A DNA stretch of 64,000 bases, taken from positions 62,001 to 126,000 of the forward strand of contig JAFRBA010000118.1 in NCBI GenBank assembly GCA_017405115.1, read 5' to 3'. The number at the start of each line of letters is the position of its first letter. The stretch's first letter is position 1. The position numbers and the translations under genes are program-made. This stretch comes from Kiritimatiellia bacterium. GTDB lineage: Bacteria > Verrucomicrobiota > Kiritimatiellia > RFP12 > UBA1067. Positions 1-7,900 of this stretch are shown in pieces. The notes under the pieces are model-generated. The model saw only the letters and a program-made list of their open reading frames with translations. It made no database searches and was not told where the DNA came from.

Positions 1-1
1 G

Positions 2-34
2 AAATCGCGTCGGACGAGGAATTTTGGAAGATGA
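2..34 (+). CDS. 3' end of an upstream gene (partial)
   Basis: Reading from base 2, ten codons run to a TGA at 32-34 that overlaps the ATG of the next gene as ATGA, the junction type used throughout this genome. Only about ten basic residues are visible, so nothing can be said about function. The alternative is that the next gene itself begins upstream, because its frame is also open back to base 1. Confidence 0.35.
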   Translation, partial: KSRRTRNFGR

Positions 35-639
35 CGGATGACTGGTGTGAGTTCAAGGTATGTGCCGTAGGGTGCAGGTTCAGTTATGACGGCGCGTGCT
101 TTCACCCGTTCAGGCCAGGGAGCATGTGCGACGCCATTTTCTCAAGCGTTATGCGCGGATGCGGAAACGCAGGACCGCTTGTTAACGAAGAGGCGTGCAA
201 GGCACTTGACCACAGGCACTGCAATCACTGCTGTCTTTCGCTATCGAAGGAATGGGACGACACCGAGTTCGAGCGCGTCGAGCGTTTCTACAGCGACCTC
301 ATCGAGGACGCATCGAAGCACAGGACGCTGTACGGCCGCACGTACGACGAGTTGATTTCACGCGGACTCAAGTCTTCGGAGGGAAAATGCTTCTTTCCGG
401 GTCGTCCGAATATGAAACAGTACGAGGACAACGTGCGCCGTCACTTCGACAAGATGACGCGCGAACACTACAAGATCATCGTCGACGCGATCGACGAAGA
501 CAGCAAGAGCATCCGGGACGTGGACGAACAGAACGGAAAGTCCGCGCTTGCGAAGGCGCTCCTGAAGGTGAGGCTCGACCTCGTGACGCACTGGATGAAC
601 TACTGGGCGGCCGGAAAATACAAGGAAGAGGAGGCGTGA
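31..639 (+). CDS. hypothetical Cys-rich protein, 202 aa
   Basis: I do not recognise this protein. Its first 70 residues contain ten cysteines (6, 11, 15, 23, 33, 44, 56, 64, 67, 68), which suggests a metal-binding or disulfide-rich head. The remaining two thirds are charged and probably helical. A GAGGA sits 10 bases before the ATG, and the ATG overlaps the stop of the preceding frame. The next gene starts one base after its stop, so the two are probably co-transcribed. Confidence 0.7.
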   Translation: MTDDWCEFKVCAVGCRFSYDGACFHPFRPGSMCDAIFSSVMRGCGNAGPLVNEEACKALDHRHCNHCCLSLSKEWDDTEFERVERFYSDLIEDASKHRTLYGRTYDELISRGLKSSEGKCFFPGRPNMKQYEDNVRRHFDKMTREHYKIIVDAIDEDSKSIRDVDEQNGKSALAKALLKVRLDLVTHWMNYWAAGKYKEEEA

Positions 640-640
640 A

Positions 641-1510
641 ATGTACGAGAACATGAACGACGCGCTGAAGATCATCTGGATGGACGAGGGCCGTCAGAAG
701 CTCCGCGAATCGATGAACGAGATGAACGTCCGAATGATCAGAAGGTATCCGATGTTCCAAGACAAGGAGGAACGGAACCAGAAGGTCGACGAGAAGGACG
801 CGGTGCGCCTGTGCGGTTGCATCGAAGACGCGCTTGAAGGCGTCGCCAAGCTCGACGATCTCATCGACGAGCTCAAGTGGATCCGCGGAGGGCTCGTCGA
901 AAGCGTGCTCGAGATGCGGAACGCCTACCGCTGCACGGGATGCAGAGACGCGATCATGCGTCTCGCCGAGCTTTCGAAGCAGGAAAGCCCGTGCGCCGAG
1001 AGCGTGAGGTCCGCGTTCGCCGAGCTTCTCGGATTCTCAGAACTCCCCGAGCAGTTCGTCAACGTGAAGGCGATTGAGTCGAGAATGCACGAATATACCT
1101 GCGTGACTTTCGGGGTCGCAGACAGGCCGACGACGGCAACGGTAGTCATACCGGTCGAGATCGACTACGGGAAAGACTTCAAGATCCCGAACGAGATCGA
1201 GGAGCTTGCCCAGTATTCGCGCGAACTTCTCTCCGACAAGGCGGGGCCGCACATCAAGATGTTCGTGAGCCTCGGAGCCGTCTCGCACGCCGGCGAATAC
1301 TGCGTGAACACGACGGACGACGTCTCGTGCGTCTGCAGGAGCGTCCAGGAGCTCAGGGACAAGGTCGACAAGGTTGTCGGCCTCGACGTCATCGGAAAGA
1401 TGAAGTGGATCGAGGACATCCGCGACGTAAAGACGGTCGAGGACTTCTCCTATTGGAGGGGCCTGAGATCCGCGCGCGCGGCTGCCGAGAGGAATAGGAA
1501 AGGAGCATGA
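641..1510 (+). CDS. hypothetical protein, 289 aa
   Basis: No family is recognised. The start is supported by GAGGAGG six bases upstream. The N-terminal half is charged and helical with a CTGC pair near residue 100. The C-terminal half has alternating hydrophobic residues that look like a mixed alpha/beta domain. It follows the preceding gene without a gap, which argues for one operon. Confidence 0.7.
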   Translation: MYENMNDALKIIWMDEGRQKLRESMNEMNVRMIRRYPMFQDKEERNQKVDEKDAVRLCGCIEDALEGVAKLDDLIDELKWIRGGLVESVLEMRNAYRCTGCRDAIMRLAELSKQESPCAESVRSAFAELLGFSELPEQFVNVKAIESRMHEYTCVTFGVADRPTTATVVIPVEIDYGKDFKIPNEIEELAQYSRELLSDKAGPHIKMFVSLGAVSHAGEYCVNTTDDVSCVCRSVQELRDKVDKVVGLDVIGKMKWIEDIRDVKTVEDFSYWRGLRSARAAAERNRKGA

Positions 1511-1511
1511 T

Positions 1512-1853
1512 GTGCCAGGAAGCATAGTTGGATACGACGAGGCCCTCTCGGCGGTCGGGGAGGCCGCCGGGAAGGGTGTCGGAGTCTACGAAATGGCCAT
1601 AGCGTTTGAGCTTGAATACGCCGTTTCGGAGAAGAGAAAGGCGCTTGGAAGGCGCAAGAAGGCCATCGAGAAGCTTGAAGGCGACGCGCCGCTCCTGTAC
1701 GACGCGGCAGTCGAGCTCTTCAGGAAGGCAGCGGGGGGATGTTCTCCGATGGACGCCGCGCAAGGCATCATCAGAAGCTACCTCAACTGCGGAATGGACG
1801 TAAAGCGGGCGCGCGCGTACGCGCAGATCGCGGATTTCGCCGTGGGGACTTGA
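1512..1853 (+). CDS. hypothetical protein, 113 aa, GTG start
   Basis: This is a small helical protein of unknown function. GTG at 1512 is preferred because AGGAG lies about seven bases upstream and the frame starts just after the stop of the preceding gene. Residues 40-60 are strongly basic. The stop lies inside the -35 region of the promoter at 1850-1878, so this gene probably ends a transcription unit. Confidence 0.6.
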   Translation: MPGSIVGYDEALSAVGEAAGKGVGVYEMAIAFELEYAVSEKRKALGRRKKAIEKLEGDAPLLYDAAVELFRKAAGGCSPMDAAQGIIRSYLNCGMDVKRARAYAQIADFAVGT

Positions 1854-1878
1854 CTTCGCGGCGAAGTCCGTGTAAAAT
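1850..1878 (+). promoter_or_regulatory. sigma70-like promoter with palindrome in the spacer
   Basis: TTGACT (1850-1855), a 17-base spacer and TAAAAT (1873-1878) make a good sigma70-type promoter for the gene at 1906 and perhaps the replication genes. The spacer holds a perfect inverted repeat, GACTTCGC-G-GCGAAGTC (1852-1868), which overlaps the -35 element and could be a repressor operator. No T-run follows, so it is not a standard terminator. Confidence 0.6.
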
Positions 1879-1905
1879 TACAACCCGAAACAAGAGGAAG
1901 AGAAG

Positions 1906-2112
1906 ATGCTTTTGATCACCGTCGCAGTGGCGTGCATGGCATTCGGCCTGTACGCCGGAAAGAGGCGGGCGAACGGATGCGGATGGTACGCCATCGCCTG
2001 CGAGCTCGCAAAGGGAGCGTGGGACCTCGCCGCGAGGGCGTGGAACTTTGTCTCAGGACCGTTCAGGAAAGACGGGGGCGGCCCAGATGCCGGCGACCTT
2101 GCCACGGCCTGA
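1906..2112 (+). CDS. small membrane protein, 68 aa
   Basis: The first 17 residues are hydrophobic and are followed by basic residues (GKRRA), which fits one membrane span or an uncleaved signal with the C-terminus inside. The rest is amphipathic and ends in a Gly/Asp-rich tail. A GAGGAAGAG lies just upstream of the ATG. It is the first gene after the 1850-1878 promoter. Function unknown. Confidence 0.6.
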   Translation: MLLITVAVACMAFGLYAGKRRANGCGWYAIACELAKGAWDLAARAWNFVSGPFRKDGGGPDAGDLATA

Positions 2113-2152
2113 AAACGGCATGGCAAGCCCAAAAGGCGTGTCGCATAACTTT

Positions 2153-2193
2153 TTTACGGTAAATTTTTACTGTAAAATCGAGTTTACTGTAAA
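2153..2193 (+). repeat. three TTTACNGTAAA palindromes upstream of the replication gene
   Basis: Perfect 11-base palindromes lie at 2153-2163 (N=G), 2166-2176 (N=T) and 2183-2193 (N=T), starting 13 and 17 bases apart, in the gap before the replisome-organiser gene. Clustered palindromes here could be an operator controlling that gene, or iterons bound by its product. The same motif recurs inside that gene and at two distant places in the window. Confidence 0.75.
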
Positions 2194-2210
2194 CACTTGC
2201 GGAGGGTTTC

Positions 2211-3230
2211 ATGGACGATCCAATCGCTGACGCGCTTTGGCCCAAGATACCGGAAGACCTCCGCAAAAAGGAGGTCAGGCTCCCAGCCGAGTTCATGGCG
2301 ATCTTGGCCAACAGAGAATACGAAAATGAAGAAATAGGTAGGATTGTGCGCTGTCTTTTGCTTAATACTGACATGTTCAACAATTCGAAGGTAGGCGGCG
2401 TCATACATTACTTCAGGCAGCTTGAGGAGAAAAAGTCCTACATCAGGGAGGCAGTCAAGAGGCACAGGGCGAAGAAGAAGGGGCAGCTTCCGGTTGAAGG
2501 CCAGGCGTCTCAAGACGGGTTTACAGTAAAACAAGAGGAGTTTACAGTAAAACAAGTTGACATAACCGAAAAACGGGTCGAACTTGTGGCCGAACCGCTA
2601 GTCCCCATCAAAAAGACACCTACCACCTCAAAAGAAAAAACACCCCCTATAGTCCCCCTAAAAAAGAAAACCCCCTCCTTCCTAGAAAAGGCGAAGCTGG
2701 AGGTTCAGGGAGATCTGTTCGCATCTGTAGGAGAGCCAGAGCGTCAGGAAAGCGCCACTGGAGGCCCTCTGGGGCTCCCGGACGTTTCCGACGTGAAAAC
2801 GGGCGTTCAAGATATTGAAAGAGATTCTAGGCCCGTTGAAGACGCCTCAGAAGCGATCCGGACGAGGCCGACGGCAACCGATTCTCGTTCAGACGCCGCC
2901 TGGATCCCGCAGAAGTTCAACATGTTCTGGTCAAGGTATCCGCGGAAGGTGGCCAAGAAGGACGCCATGAAGGCGTTCACGAAGGTCATCAAGGCGCAGC
3001 CGGACGTCGAGAGGTTCATGAACATGCTCCTCGCATCCATCGAGTGGTGGAAGGCGCAGGACGGGTGGAAGAAGGACGACGGAAAGTTCATACCCTATCC
3101 TGCCACATGGCTGAACAGGGGAAGCTGGGAGGATTCGATCGAAAACGGGTCGTCGCCAGGAACGGCCGAGTTCCTTTCAAGGAGCGAGGAGAGCGACGAT
3201 GACCTGATACGGAGAATGACAGGAGGTTGA
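2211..3230 (+). CDS. phage replisome organiser (DnaT / O-protein C-terminal type)
   Basis: This 339-residue protein probably binds the origin and recruits the loader encoded next to it. Residues 1-90 form a charged helical head of the kind seen in phage DNA-binding replication proteins. Residues 95-235 are a low-complexity linker rich in Lys, Thr and Pro. Residues 240-325 resemble the C-terminal domain of phage replication proteins, with an FWSRYPRK start and a PATWLNRGSWED end. GGAGGG precedes the ATG. The linker DNA contains two TTTACAGTAAA copies followed by a nearly G-free A/C-rich stretch (2565-2690), as in lambda O, where the origin lies inside the gene. The organiser-loader pairing is well known in phages; origin function here is inferred. 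Confidence 0.8.
   Translation: MDDPIADALWPKIPEDLRKKEVRLPAEFMAILANREYENEEIGRIVRCLLLNTDMFNNSKVGGVIHYFRQLEEKKSYIREAVKRHRAKKKGQLPVEGQASQDGFTVKQEEFTVKQVDITEKRVELVAEPLVPIKKTPTTSKEKTPPIVPLKKKTPSFLEKAKLEVQGDLFASVGEPERQESATGGPLGLPDVSDVKTGVQDIERDSRPVEDASEAIRTRPTATDSRSDAAWIPQKFNMFWSRYPRKVAKKDAMKAFTKVIKAQPDVERFMNMLLASIEWWKAQDGWKKDDGKFIPYPATWLNRGSWEDSIENGSSPGTAEFLSRSEESDDDLIRRMTGG
2520..2551 (+). repeat. two TTTACAGTAAA palindromes inside the replication gene
   Basis: Perfect copies at 2520-2530 and 2541-2551 start 21 bases apart, two helical turns, so bound proteins would sit on the same DNA face. They encode Phe-Thr-Val-Lys in the linker of the replisome organiser. An A/C-rich, G-poor tract follows, a plausible unwinding region. 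Confidence 0.75.
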
Positions 3231-3231
3231 A

Positions 3232-3879
3232 GTGGCAGCTAAAGACATGAAGACGATGTTCGCAGAGATGGCGGATAGACTTGCGAAGAAGTACCAGCCG
3301 AAGGACAAGGAGCCTCCGGGAGTAAAATCTTCGGTCGTCGAGATGGTCGCCGGCCAGATGGCCGAGCGCGGATACGAGATGACGCCGAAGTCACTTGAGA
3401 TCCTGACGGACTACCTCAAGGGGTATAACCTCTGGCTCTGCGGGAACGTCGGAGTCGGGAAGACGTTCTTCTTCGACGTGATGAGCCTCATCAGGGTCGA
3501 GGAGAAGGGCATCATGCCGATCTGCAAGCTCTCGATGATCGAGACGATGGGCTGGACGATGGACAATGCGAGGGACTGGGTCGTCGAACACAAGGACGAC
3601 GATGTCCTTCTGGACGACGTCGGGTCCGAGCCGGTCATGAACTCGTACGGCGTAAAGGCCGAGCTGTTTCCGTATCTCCTGGAGAAGAGGATGCAGCTCA
3701 CGAACAGGAGAACGCACATCACGTCGAACCTCGGGCCGAAGGACATCCTCGCACGGTACGACGTTCGCGTGTCTGACCGTTTCGTGCAGATGTTCAAGTT
3801 CGAGAGGTTCGAGTCCAAGAAGAGCCGGCGGGAGACGCGTCCGTGGAAGACGCCGAGGCAGGGAGGCGGGCTCCTATGA
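3232..3879 (+). CDS. DnaC-like helicase loader, AAA+ ATPase
   Basis: This 215-residue protein should load the replicative helicase at the origin. Walker A is GNVGVGKT (71-78), Walker B is VLLDDV (125-130), a sensor-I-like TSN is at 164-166, and an arginine-finger candidate lies in RVSDR (179-183). The N-terminal 45 residues are helical, as expected for a helicase-contact region. The C-terminal tail is very basic. The GTG start follows AGGAGG; an in-frame ATG at 3247 is an alternative. It directly follows the replisome organiser, the usual phage order. A host replicative helicase would be the partner unless one lies outside the window. Confidence 0.85.
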   Translation: MAAKDMKTMFAEMADRLAKKYQPKDKEPPGVKSSVVEMVAGQMAERGYEMTPKSLEILTDYLKGYNLWLCGNVGVGKTFFFDVMSLIRVEEKGIMPICKLSMIETMGWTMDNARDWVVEHKDDDVLLDDVGSEPVMNSYGVKAELFPYLLEKRMQLTNRRTHITSNLGPKDILARYDVRVSDRFVQMFKFERFESKKSRRETRPWKTPRQGGGLL

Positions 3880-4277
3880 GGAAGTGGTCTCCAGTGGTAT
3901 ACACCTGCTACTTTTCGGGTCTTGGCGACAGGTACGGACGCGCGGTGAGCGTGTGCCGGCAGCAGCCGCCGAAGTTCAGGCTGCCTGTGGCCGACGAGCT
4001 GTGTCCGCCGTTCGGCATGTACTGGAAGTTCCTGCGCGGAAGAATGAGCGTGCGTCAGTTCTCGCAGATCTACAAGCAGAGGTTCGGACTTCTCGACCCG
4101 GACGCCGTCGCTTCAAAATACGACGGACAGATTCTCGTCGCATGGGAGGGCTACGAGGACAAGGAGAAGACGATGCTCAAGTTCAGCCACAGGCATCTGA
4201 TAGCCGAGTGGCTGCGTCACAACGGCATCAGGTGCGAAGAGATCCCGCCAATGACGAGGAGGAGAAAGGTTCTATGA
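3876..4277 (+). CDS. DUF488-like protein
   Basis: The 133-residue protein resembles the DUF488 family, including a near-terminal FSHRHLIAEWLRHNG segment typical of it. The biochemical role of DUF488 proteins is not settled. The ATG overlaps the stop of the helicase loader as ATGA, and the 3' end overlaps the next ATG. It could be a small accessory protein carried with the replication operon. The family match was made from memory of conserved residues only. Confidence 0.6.
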   Translation: MRKWSPVVYTCYFSGLGDRYGRAVSVCRQQPPKFRLPVADELCPPFGMYWKFLRGRMSVRQFSQIYKQRFGLLDPDAVASKYDGQILVAWEGYEDKEKTMLKFSHRHLIAEWLRHNGIRCEEIPPMTRRRKVL

Positions 4278-4786
4278 GCGAAATGGTCAAATCTGGAAGT
4301 CCGTGGTTCGACTTCCGGAACGGGGTATACCCTGTACGTATCCTGTTCTTCATCGGGAACAGGGAATCGATGTGCGAATCTTCGATTGACGGTCTTACCG
4401 GTCTGTCGAATCCGATGTCGAAGCGGATGGCGGAGGAGGCTTCCGGAAAAATGAAGAGGTGCTTCGGCACTTCGTCTCCCGGAATCAGCGGAGAGTGCCT
4501 GTCGATCGAAAGCGACAACGTTCCGAGGTTCTGGATCGTGCGGATGGACTCGTTTGACGGATCCGTGGACGACACCGTCATGCTGTCGCACGAGTGCCTC
4601 CATGCCGCGCTTTCCATACTTGGTTATTGCGGCATATCAGAGAACCCTCCGTTCGAGGCGCTCTGCTATCTGCACGAGGCGATATTCAAGAAGTTCATGA
4701 TGGACGCGTTCGGATGCGTCGGGCTCTTGAAGAGGACGAGGGAAGAGGCTGAAAAGACGCTGGAGGAGAAAAATGACTTATCTTGA
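4274..4786 (+). CDS. putative HExxH metalloprotein, 170 aa
   Basis: An HExxH motif (HECLH, 106-110) sits in a helix followed by FEAL at 127-130 and CYLHEA shortly after, the arrangement expected of a minimal zinc peptidase. The first 70 residues contain a hydrophobic segment (VRILFFIG) and charged loops. Some phage proteins carry HExxH without known activity, so peptidase function is only a possibility. Start ATG 4274 overlaps the stop of the DUF488-like gene. Confidence 0.55.
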   Translation: MSEMVKSGSPWFDFRNGVYPVRILFFIGNRESMCESSIDGLTGLSNPMSKRMAEEASGKMKRCFGTSSPGISGECLSIESDNVPRFWIVRMDSFDGSVDDTVMLSHECLHAALSILGYCGISENPPFEALCYLHEAIFKKFMMDAFGCVGLLKRTREEAEKTLEEKNDLS

Positions 4787-5375
4787 GAGAATGATGAAAG
4801 TCGAGGACTTCACGGCCGAGATGAAGGCCGGATGGGGTCCAGAGACTGAGATGGGACAGCCGGTAAGACTTAGCCTGAGCGTCAAGCTGTCTTACAATGA
4901 AGATTTCAAGGGATATTGTTTGAGCATAATCGGCGATCTCAACATCAAGGAGTCCGCCAGACTCGGACTTCATGCAATCCACATAGGGTGGCAGTGCACT
5001 GACATTGAGGAGGTCCTTGAGAGAAACGGACTCCGCTGCATTGGTCTTGACGTGATCGTTCCGATCTGGAGGAAATGGAGCGGAAACGACATGCGCCCTG
5101 GATCCGAGGCCCAAGAGAAGTGCCTTGAGGAGTTTCAGGAGAACTGCCCCGAATGGAAGTACAACTACGACGGAGCGTGCATTCTCCTGAAGCAGCGAGA
5201 CCTTTACGAAGACAAGGGCTGCATCGTCAACGGGAAGCCATACAGGTACGGAACTGGATGGATGTTCAGGAGGATCCCAAATCAGGTGCTCGCAGACCTC
5301 TGCGGTGCACTTGACAGCGGCCTCATCATCGTTCCTAAAGCTGCCGAAATCTTATACAAGGAGAACAAGTCATGA
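4773..5375 (+). CDS. hypothetical protein, 200 aa
   Basis: The protein has two apparent parts: a beta-rich region (residues 25-60) and a C-terminal part with five Cys and several aromatic residues. No family is recognised. Its ATG lies within the last codons of the previous gene and follows GGAGGAG. Its stop overlaps the next ATG, so translation is probably coupled. Confidence 0.65.
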   Translation: MTYLERMMKVEDFTAEMKAGWGPETEMGQPVRLSLSVKLSYNEDFKGYCLSIIGDLNIKESARLGLHAIHIGWQCTDIEEVLERNGLRCIGLDVIVPIWRKWSGNDMRPGSEAQEKCLEEFQENCPEWKYNYDGACILLKQRDLYEDKGCIVNGKPYRYGTGWMFRRIPNQVLADLCGALDSGLIIVPKAAEILYKENKS

Positions 5376-5653
5376 AAGGAAAAAAGACGAAGAAGTGGAA
5401 GCCCATCGTGTTCCGCGAGGGGCCTTACGCGGCAATCGACCGCGAGCGGTTCGCGTCGAAGTGCTCGGGCAACCCGAAGTTCGTCGCTAAGTGCCTCGCG
5501 CAACACCAGAAGTGGCGAAAGAGCGAGGGCGAGTACAAGTTCCACGAGGATCCTGAGGAAAACTCCGATCCGCCGCTGTGCCCGAAGGCCCTCACGATCA
5601 TAGAGGACGCGGCGATACGCTTCCTAATGGAGATCGAAAAATGCAAGGCGTGA
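5372..5653 (+). CDS. hypothetical protein, 93 aa
   Basis: This is a basic small protein with a Lys-rich start, a central KCLAQHQKWRK helix and an acidic HEDPEEN stretch. AAGGAG precedes the ATG. It overlaps both neighbours, which supports real translation. Function unknown. Confidence 0.6.
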   Translation: MKGKKTKKWKPIVFREGPYAAIDRERFASKCSGNPKFVAKCLAQHQKWRKSEGEYKFHEDPEENSDPPLCPKALTIIEDAAIRFLMEIEKCKA

Positions 5654-6423
5654 AGATCGTCTGCGTGTCTGACCTGCACGGGTGCCTAGACTACGGCCGA
5701 GTTGCCGACATGGCCATCCGAAGGAGGGCGGACATACTCGCGATAGCCGGAGACGTCCAGAACGCCGACATCTTCCGAGACACGAAGTCGTACTTCGAGA
5801 GGGATTTCATCGGGATGGTCGATCGGCCGCGCCATCACGGAATAGACGTCGTAGGCACTCCTGGGAACCACGACTTCTACATCAGAAGCCTTCTCGGGTC
5901 TCAATCCGGCAAGATCGAGGCGTGTCCGAACATCCTCGTCGACAAGGGCGTGACGATCCGCGGCGTCAAGTTCTGGTGCACGCCGTGGGTTCCTACGATC
6001 AGCGGACGTTGGGCGTACGAGGCGGACGAGAGCATGCTGTCGGATTTGTTCGCGAAGATCCCGAAGGGGATCGACGTGCTGATCTCGCACACGCCACCTC
6101 TCGGAGAGGGCTTATCTCTTGACTCGTATGACGTGAGCCTAGACCATAGAAAAGAATACTGGCGTCACTTTGGAAGCAGATCTCTTCGAATTGCAATTGA
6201 GGAGAAGATGCCGAAAGCCGTCGTGTGCGGACACATCCACAGCGGAAACCATAATCTGTGCAGGATCGAGAACACGGCGATACTAAACTGCTCGCTCCTC
6301 GACGAGAGGTATCAGGAGACATACAAGCCATCAGAAATCCTAATTGGGGATGGAAAGATGAAGTTCCGTACGAACGGAGGTGTGAAATGGCGGAAATTGA
6401 CGAACTGGCAGAAAGATACTTGA
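5641..6423 (+). CDS. metallophosphoesterase (calcineurin-like)
   Basis: The 260-residue protein carries the full two-metal signature: DLH (11-13), GD (37-38), GNHD (75-78), an ISHTPP histidine and a late CGHIHSG. Enzymes of this fold hydrolyse phosphate mono- or diesters, including nucleotides, RNA ends and dinucleoside polyphosphates; the substrate cannot be told here. The ATG inside the end of the preceding gene is preferred because the signature starts at residue 7. It is followed by an HD-domain gene, so the two may act together on nucleotides. Confidence 0.8.
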   Translation: MQGVKIVCVSDLHGCLDYGRVADMAIRRRADILAIAGDVQNADIFRDTKSYFERDFIGMVDRPRHHGIDVVGTPGNHDFYIRSLLGSQSGKIEACPNILVDKGVTIRGVKFWCTPWVPTISGRWAYEADESMLSDLFAKIPKGIDVLISHTPPLGEGLSLDSYDVSLDHRKEYWRHFGSRSLRIAIEEKMPKAVVCGHIHSGNHNLCRIENTAILNCSLLDERYQETYKPSEILIGDGKMKFRTNGGVKWRKLTNWQKDT

Positions 6424-6950
6424 ATACGATCGGAGTTTCGCGCAACGATAGGGTCACGCTGTATAGACTCGGATACTTCAAGGCACCTGCTTCCGCGCAC
6501 CACCACTTGGCTGAGCGCGGAGGTCTGCTCAAGCATTCCGTAAACGTGACGCGGTGGCTTGAGAAGCTTACTTGTTCGATAGGTGTTGATTGGCCTAGGA
6601 GAGAGTCGCTCTATATCGTGGGAATGTTCCATGACATAGTGAATGCGATGTGCTACAAGTTCCAGCCGGCCGGCGCGGAGGAGCACATCGTCCGCGTGCC
6701 GCATCCGTACTCCGGGCACGGAGCTGCGTCTGTGGCTATCATATCTTCCGAACTTGGCATGAAGCTATATCCTGCCGAGGTTTCCTCCATCATGCATCAC
6801 ATGGGCGCGTTCAACCTTCAGGGCCTTGACCTCAAGGATTACGACAACGCGCTCGGCATCTATACGAAGGAGATCATCGCGACTCATACGGCGGACATGC
6901 TCGCGGCGAGATACGACGAGGAGAACTCGAATGCCAAGACAGGTTGCTGA
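6387..6950 (+). CDS. HD-domain phosphohydrolase-like protein
   Basis: The 187-residue protein has an HD-superfamily pattern: a first His in GLLKHSVNV (H50), the His-Asp pair in GMFHDI (82-83), a later His pair in IMHHMG and an Asp in THTADML. Such proteins remove phosphates from (deoxy)nucleotides or cyclic nucleotides. Size and pattern are close to 5'-nucleotidase-type HD proteins. CGGAGG lies upstream of the ATG. It overlaps the phosphoesterase gene by 37 bases. Confidence 0.7.
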   Translation: MAEIDELAERYLNTIGVSRNDRVTLYRLGYFKAPASAHHHLAERGGLLKHSVNVTRWLEKLTCSIGVDWPRRESLYIVGMFHDIVNAMCYKFQPAGAEEHIVRVPHPYSGHGAASVAIISSELGMKLYPAEVSSIMHHMGAFNLQGLDLKDYDNALGIYTKEIIATHTADMLAARYDEENSNAKTGC

Positions 6951-7140
6951 CAAAGACTTGGGTCCGTGCCTCAAGCCTCCGTTCTACACGCTTGAAATGG
7001 GAGGGTTCGGCAAGCTCATATCTGACATGGAGGGGAGGACGCTCCTTGTCGAGCACAGGAAGAGCGAGTTCGTCGACGAGCTCTGCAAAATCATGAACGA
7101 AAACAAGGAAAGGCTGGTGAAGGCTTGGCTAAGAAAATAA
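6931..7140 (+). CDS. hypothetical protein, 69 aa
   Basis: A small protein of unknown function whose ATG lies within the end of the HD gene and follows GAGGAG. The C-terminal half is a charged helix. The next gene appears to start inside its last codons. Confidence 0.5.
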   Translation: MPRQVADKDLGPCLKPPFYTLEMGGFGKLISDMEGRTLLVEHRKSEFVDELCKIMNENKERLVKAWLRK

Positions 7141-7400
7141 AGACGAACGTGAGGCTTTTCAAGGCAGAGGACGCGATTTGGATGTGCTTGCCAGAAAAGC
7201 TGAGATGCGGGACCCCTCTGCTCAAGACTATTGACGAAAATGGGTTTTATGTTGGGTCCGAATCCGGTGCCGCAAGTTGTAGCTGGAAGACGGTCGCGTC
7301 GTTTCTCGGAAAGGACAGGTGCGAGCTCGTGAAGAACCCAGAAGGGGCCAACTACGTGCTCGTGTACGACGAAGAGAAGATCAACAAGAAAGGAAACTGA
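7125..7400 (+). CDS. hypothetical protein, 91 aa, TTG start
   Basis: The frame has no upstream ATG or GTG without leaving the gap, so TTG at 7125 is the likely start, with GGTGAAGG just before it. The protein has an N-terminal basic stretch and a compact middle with Trp and Cys. The function is not recognised. Confidence 0.5.
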   Translation: MAKKIKTNVRLFKAEDAIWMCLPEKLRCGTPLLKTIDENGFYVGSESGAASCSWKTVASFLGKDRCELVKNPEGANYVLVYDEEKINKKGN

Positions 7401-7402
7401 AA

Positions 7403-7900
7403 ATGAAGACGATAGACGAAATAGAACAGTATCTGAGAAGCAAGAAGGTGTCAGGCGTACTTGCCGTGAGGTTCCGCAAGCTCGCAAGCGGGTTTGCGAC
7501 GGTCGATGCGTTCTTCTCGGCCAAGAAAGAGGACATCGAGAAGATGTACAACCGCATCACGCCTAACAGCAAGCACGGGATGGGAGACAAGTTCTGGCCC
7601 GTGTTCAACATGGCGCTCGACTTCTACAAGGGGCATGTCGAAGCCCCGGAAGAGGATCCGCGCGAGGCGGACGCCGATCCTGTCGTCGACATGACTGACA
7701 AGAGGCTCGTGAAGATGCACTCGTACGAGGAGCTGAAGTCAATCGTCGACATGATGGAGTTCTGCAACATCGAATCCATAAACTTCCTCGAGATCGCAGG
7801 ATTCCTCGAGAACGTCAAGTTCCGCCAGAAAGGCACGAATGCCTCGACTCATTCCGAGTCGAACCCAAACGGGGTCCTGAATGCCGACAAGCAGCAATGA
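7403..7900 (+). CDS. hypothetical protein, 165 aa, possible HhH-like head
   Basis: Residues 1-60 look like short paired helices (VRFRKLASGFATVDAFFSAK) that recall helix-hairpin-helix DNA-binding domains, but the match is weak. The C-terminal 50 residues are polar. It precedes a nuclease-like gene and overlaps its start by 20 bases, so a DNA-related role is reasonable but unproven. Confidence 0.55.
   Translation: MKTIDEIEQYLRSKKVSGVLAVRFRKLASGFATVDAFFSAKKEDIEKMYNRITPNSKHGMGDKFWPVFNMALDFYKGHVEAPEEDPREADADPVVDMTDKRLVKMHSYEELKSIVDMMEFCNIESINFLEIAGFLENVKFRQKGTNASTHSESNPNGVLNADKQQ

Noticed and set aside
2115..2155. Possible terminator before the replication gene
   Set aside because: The stem is short with wobble pairs and the T-run begins several bases after it; I do not list it as a terminator.
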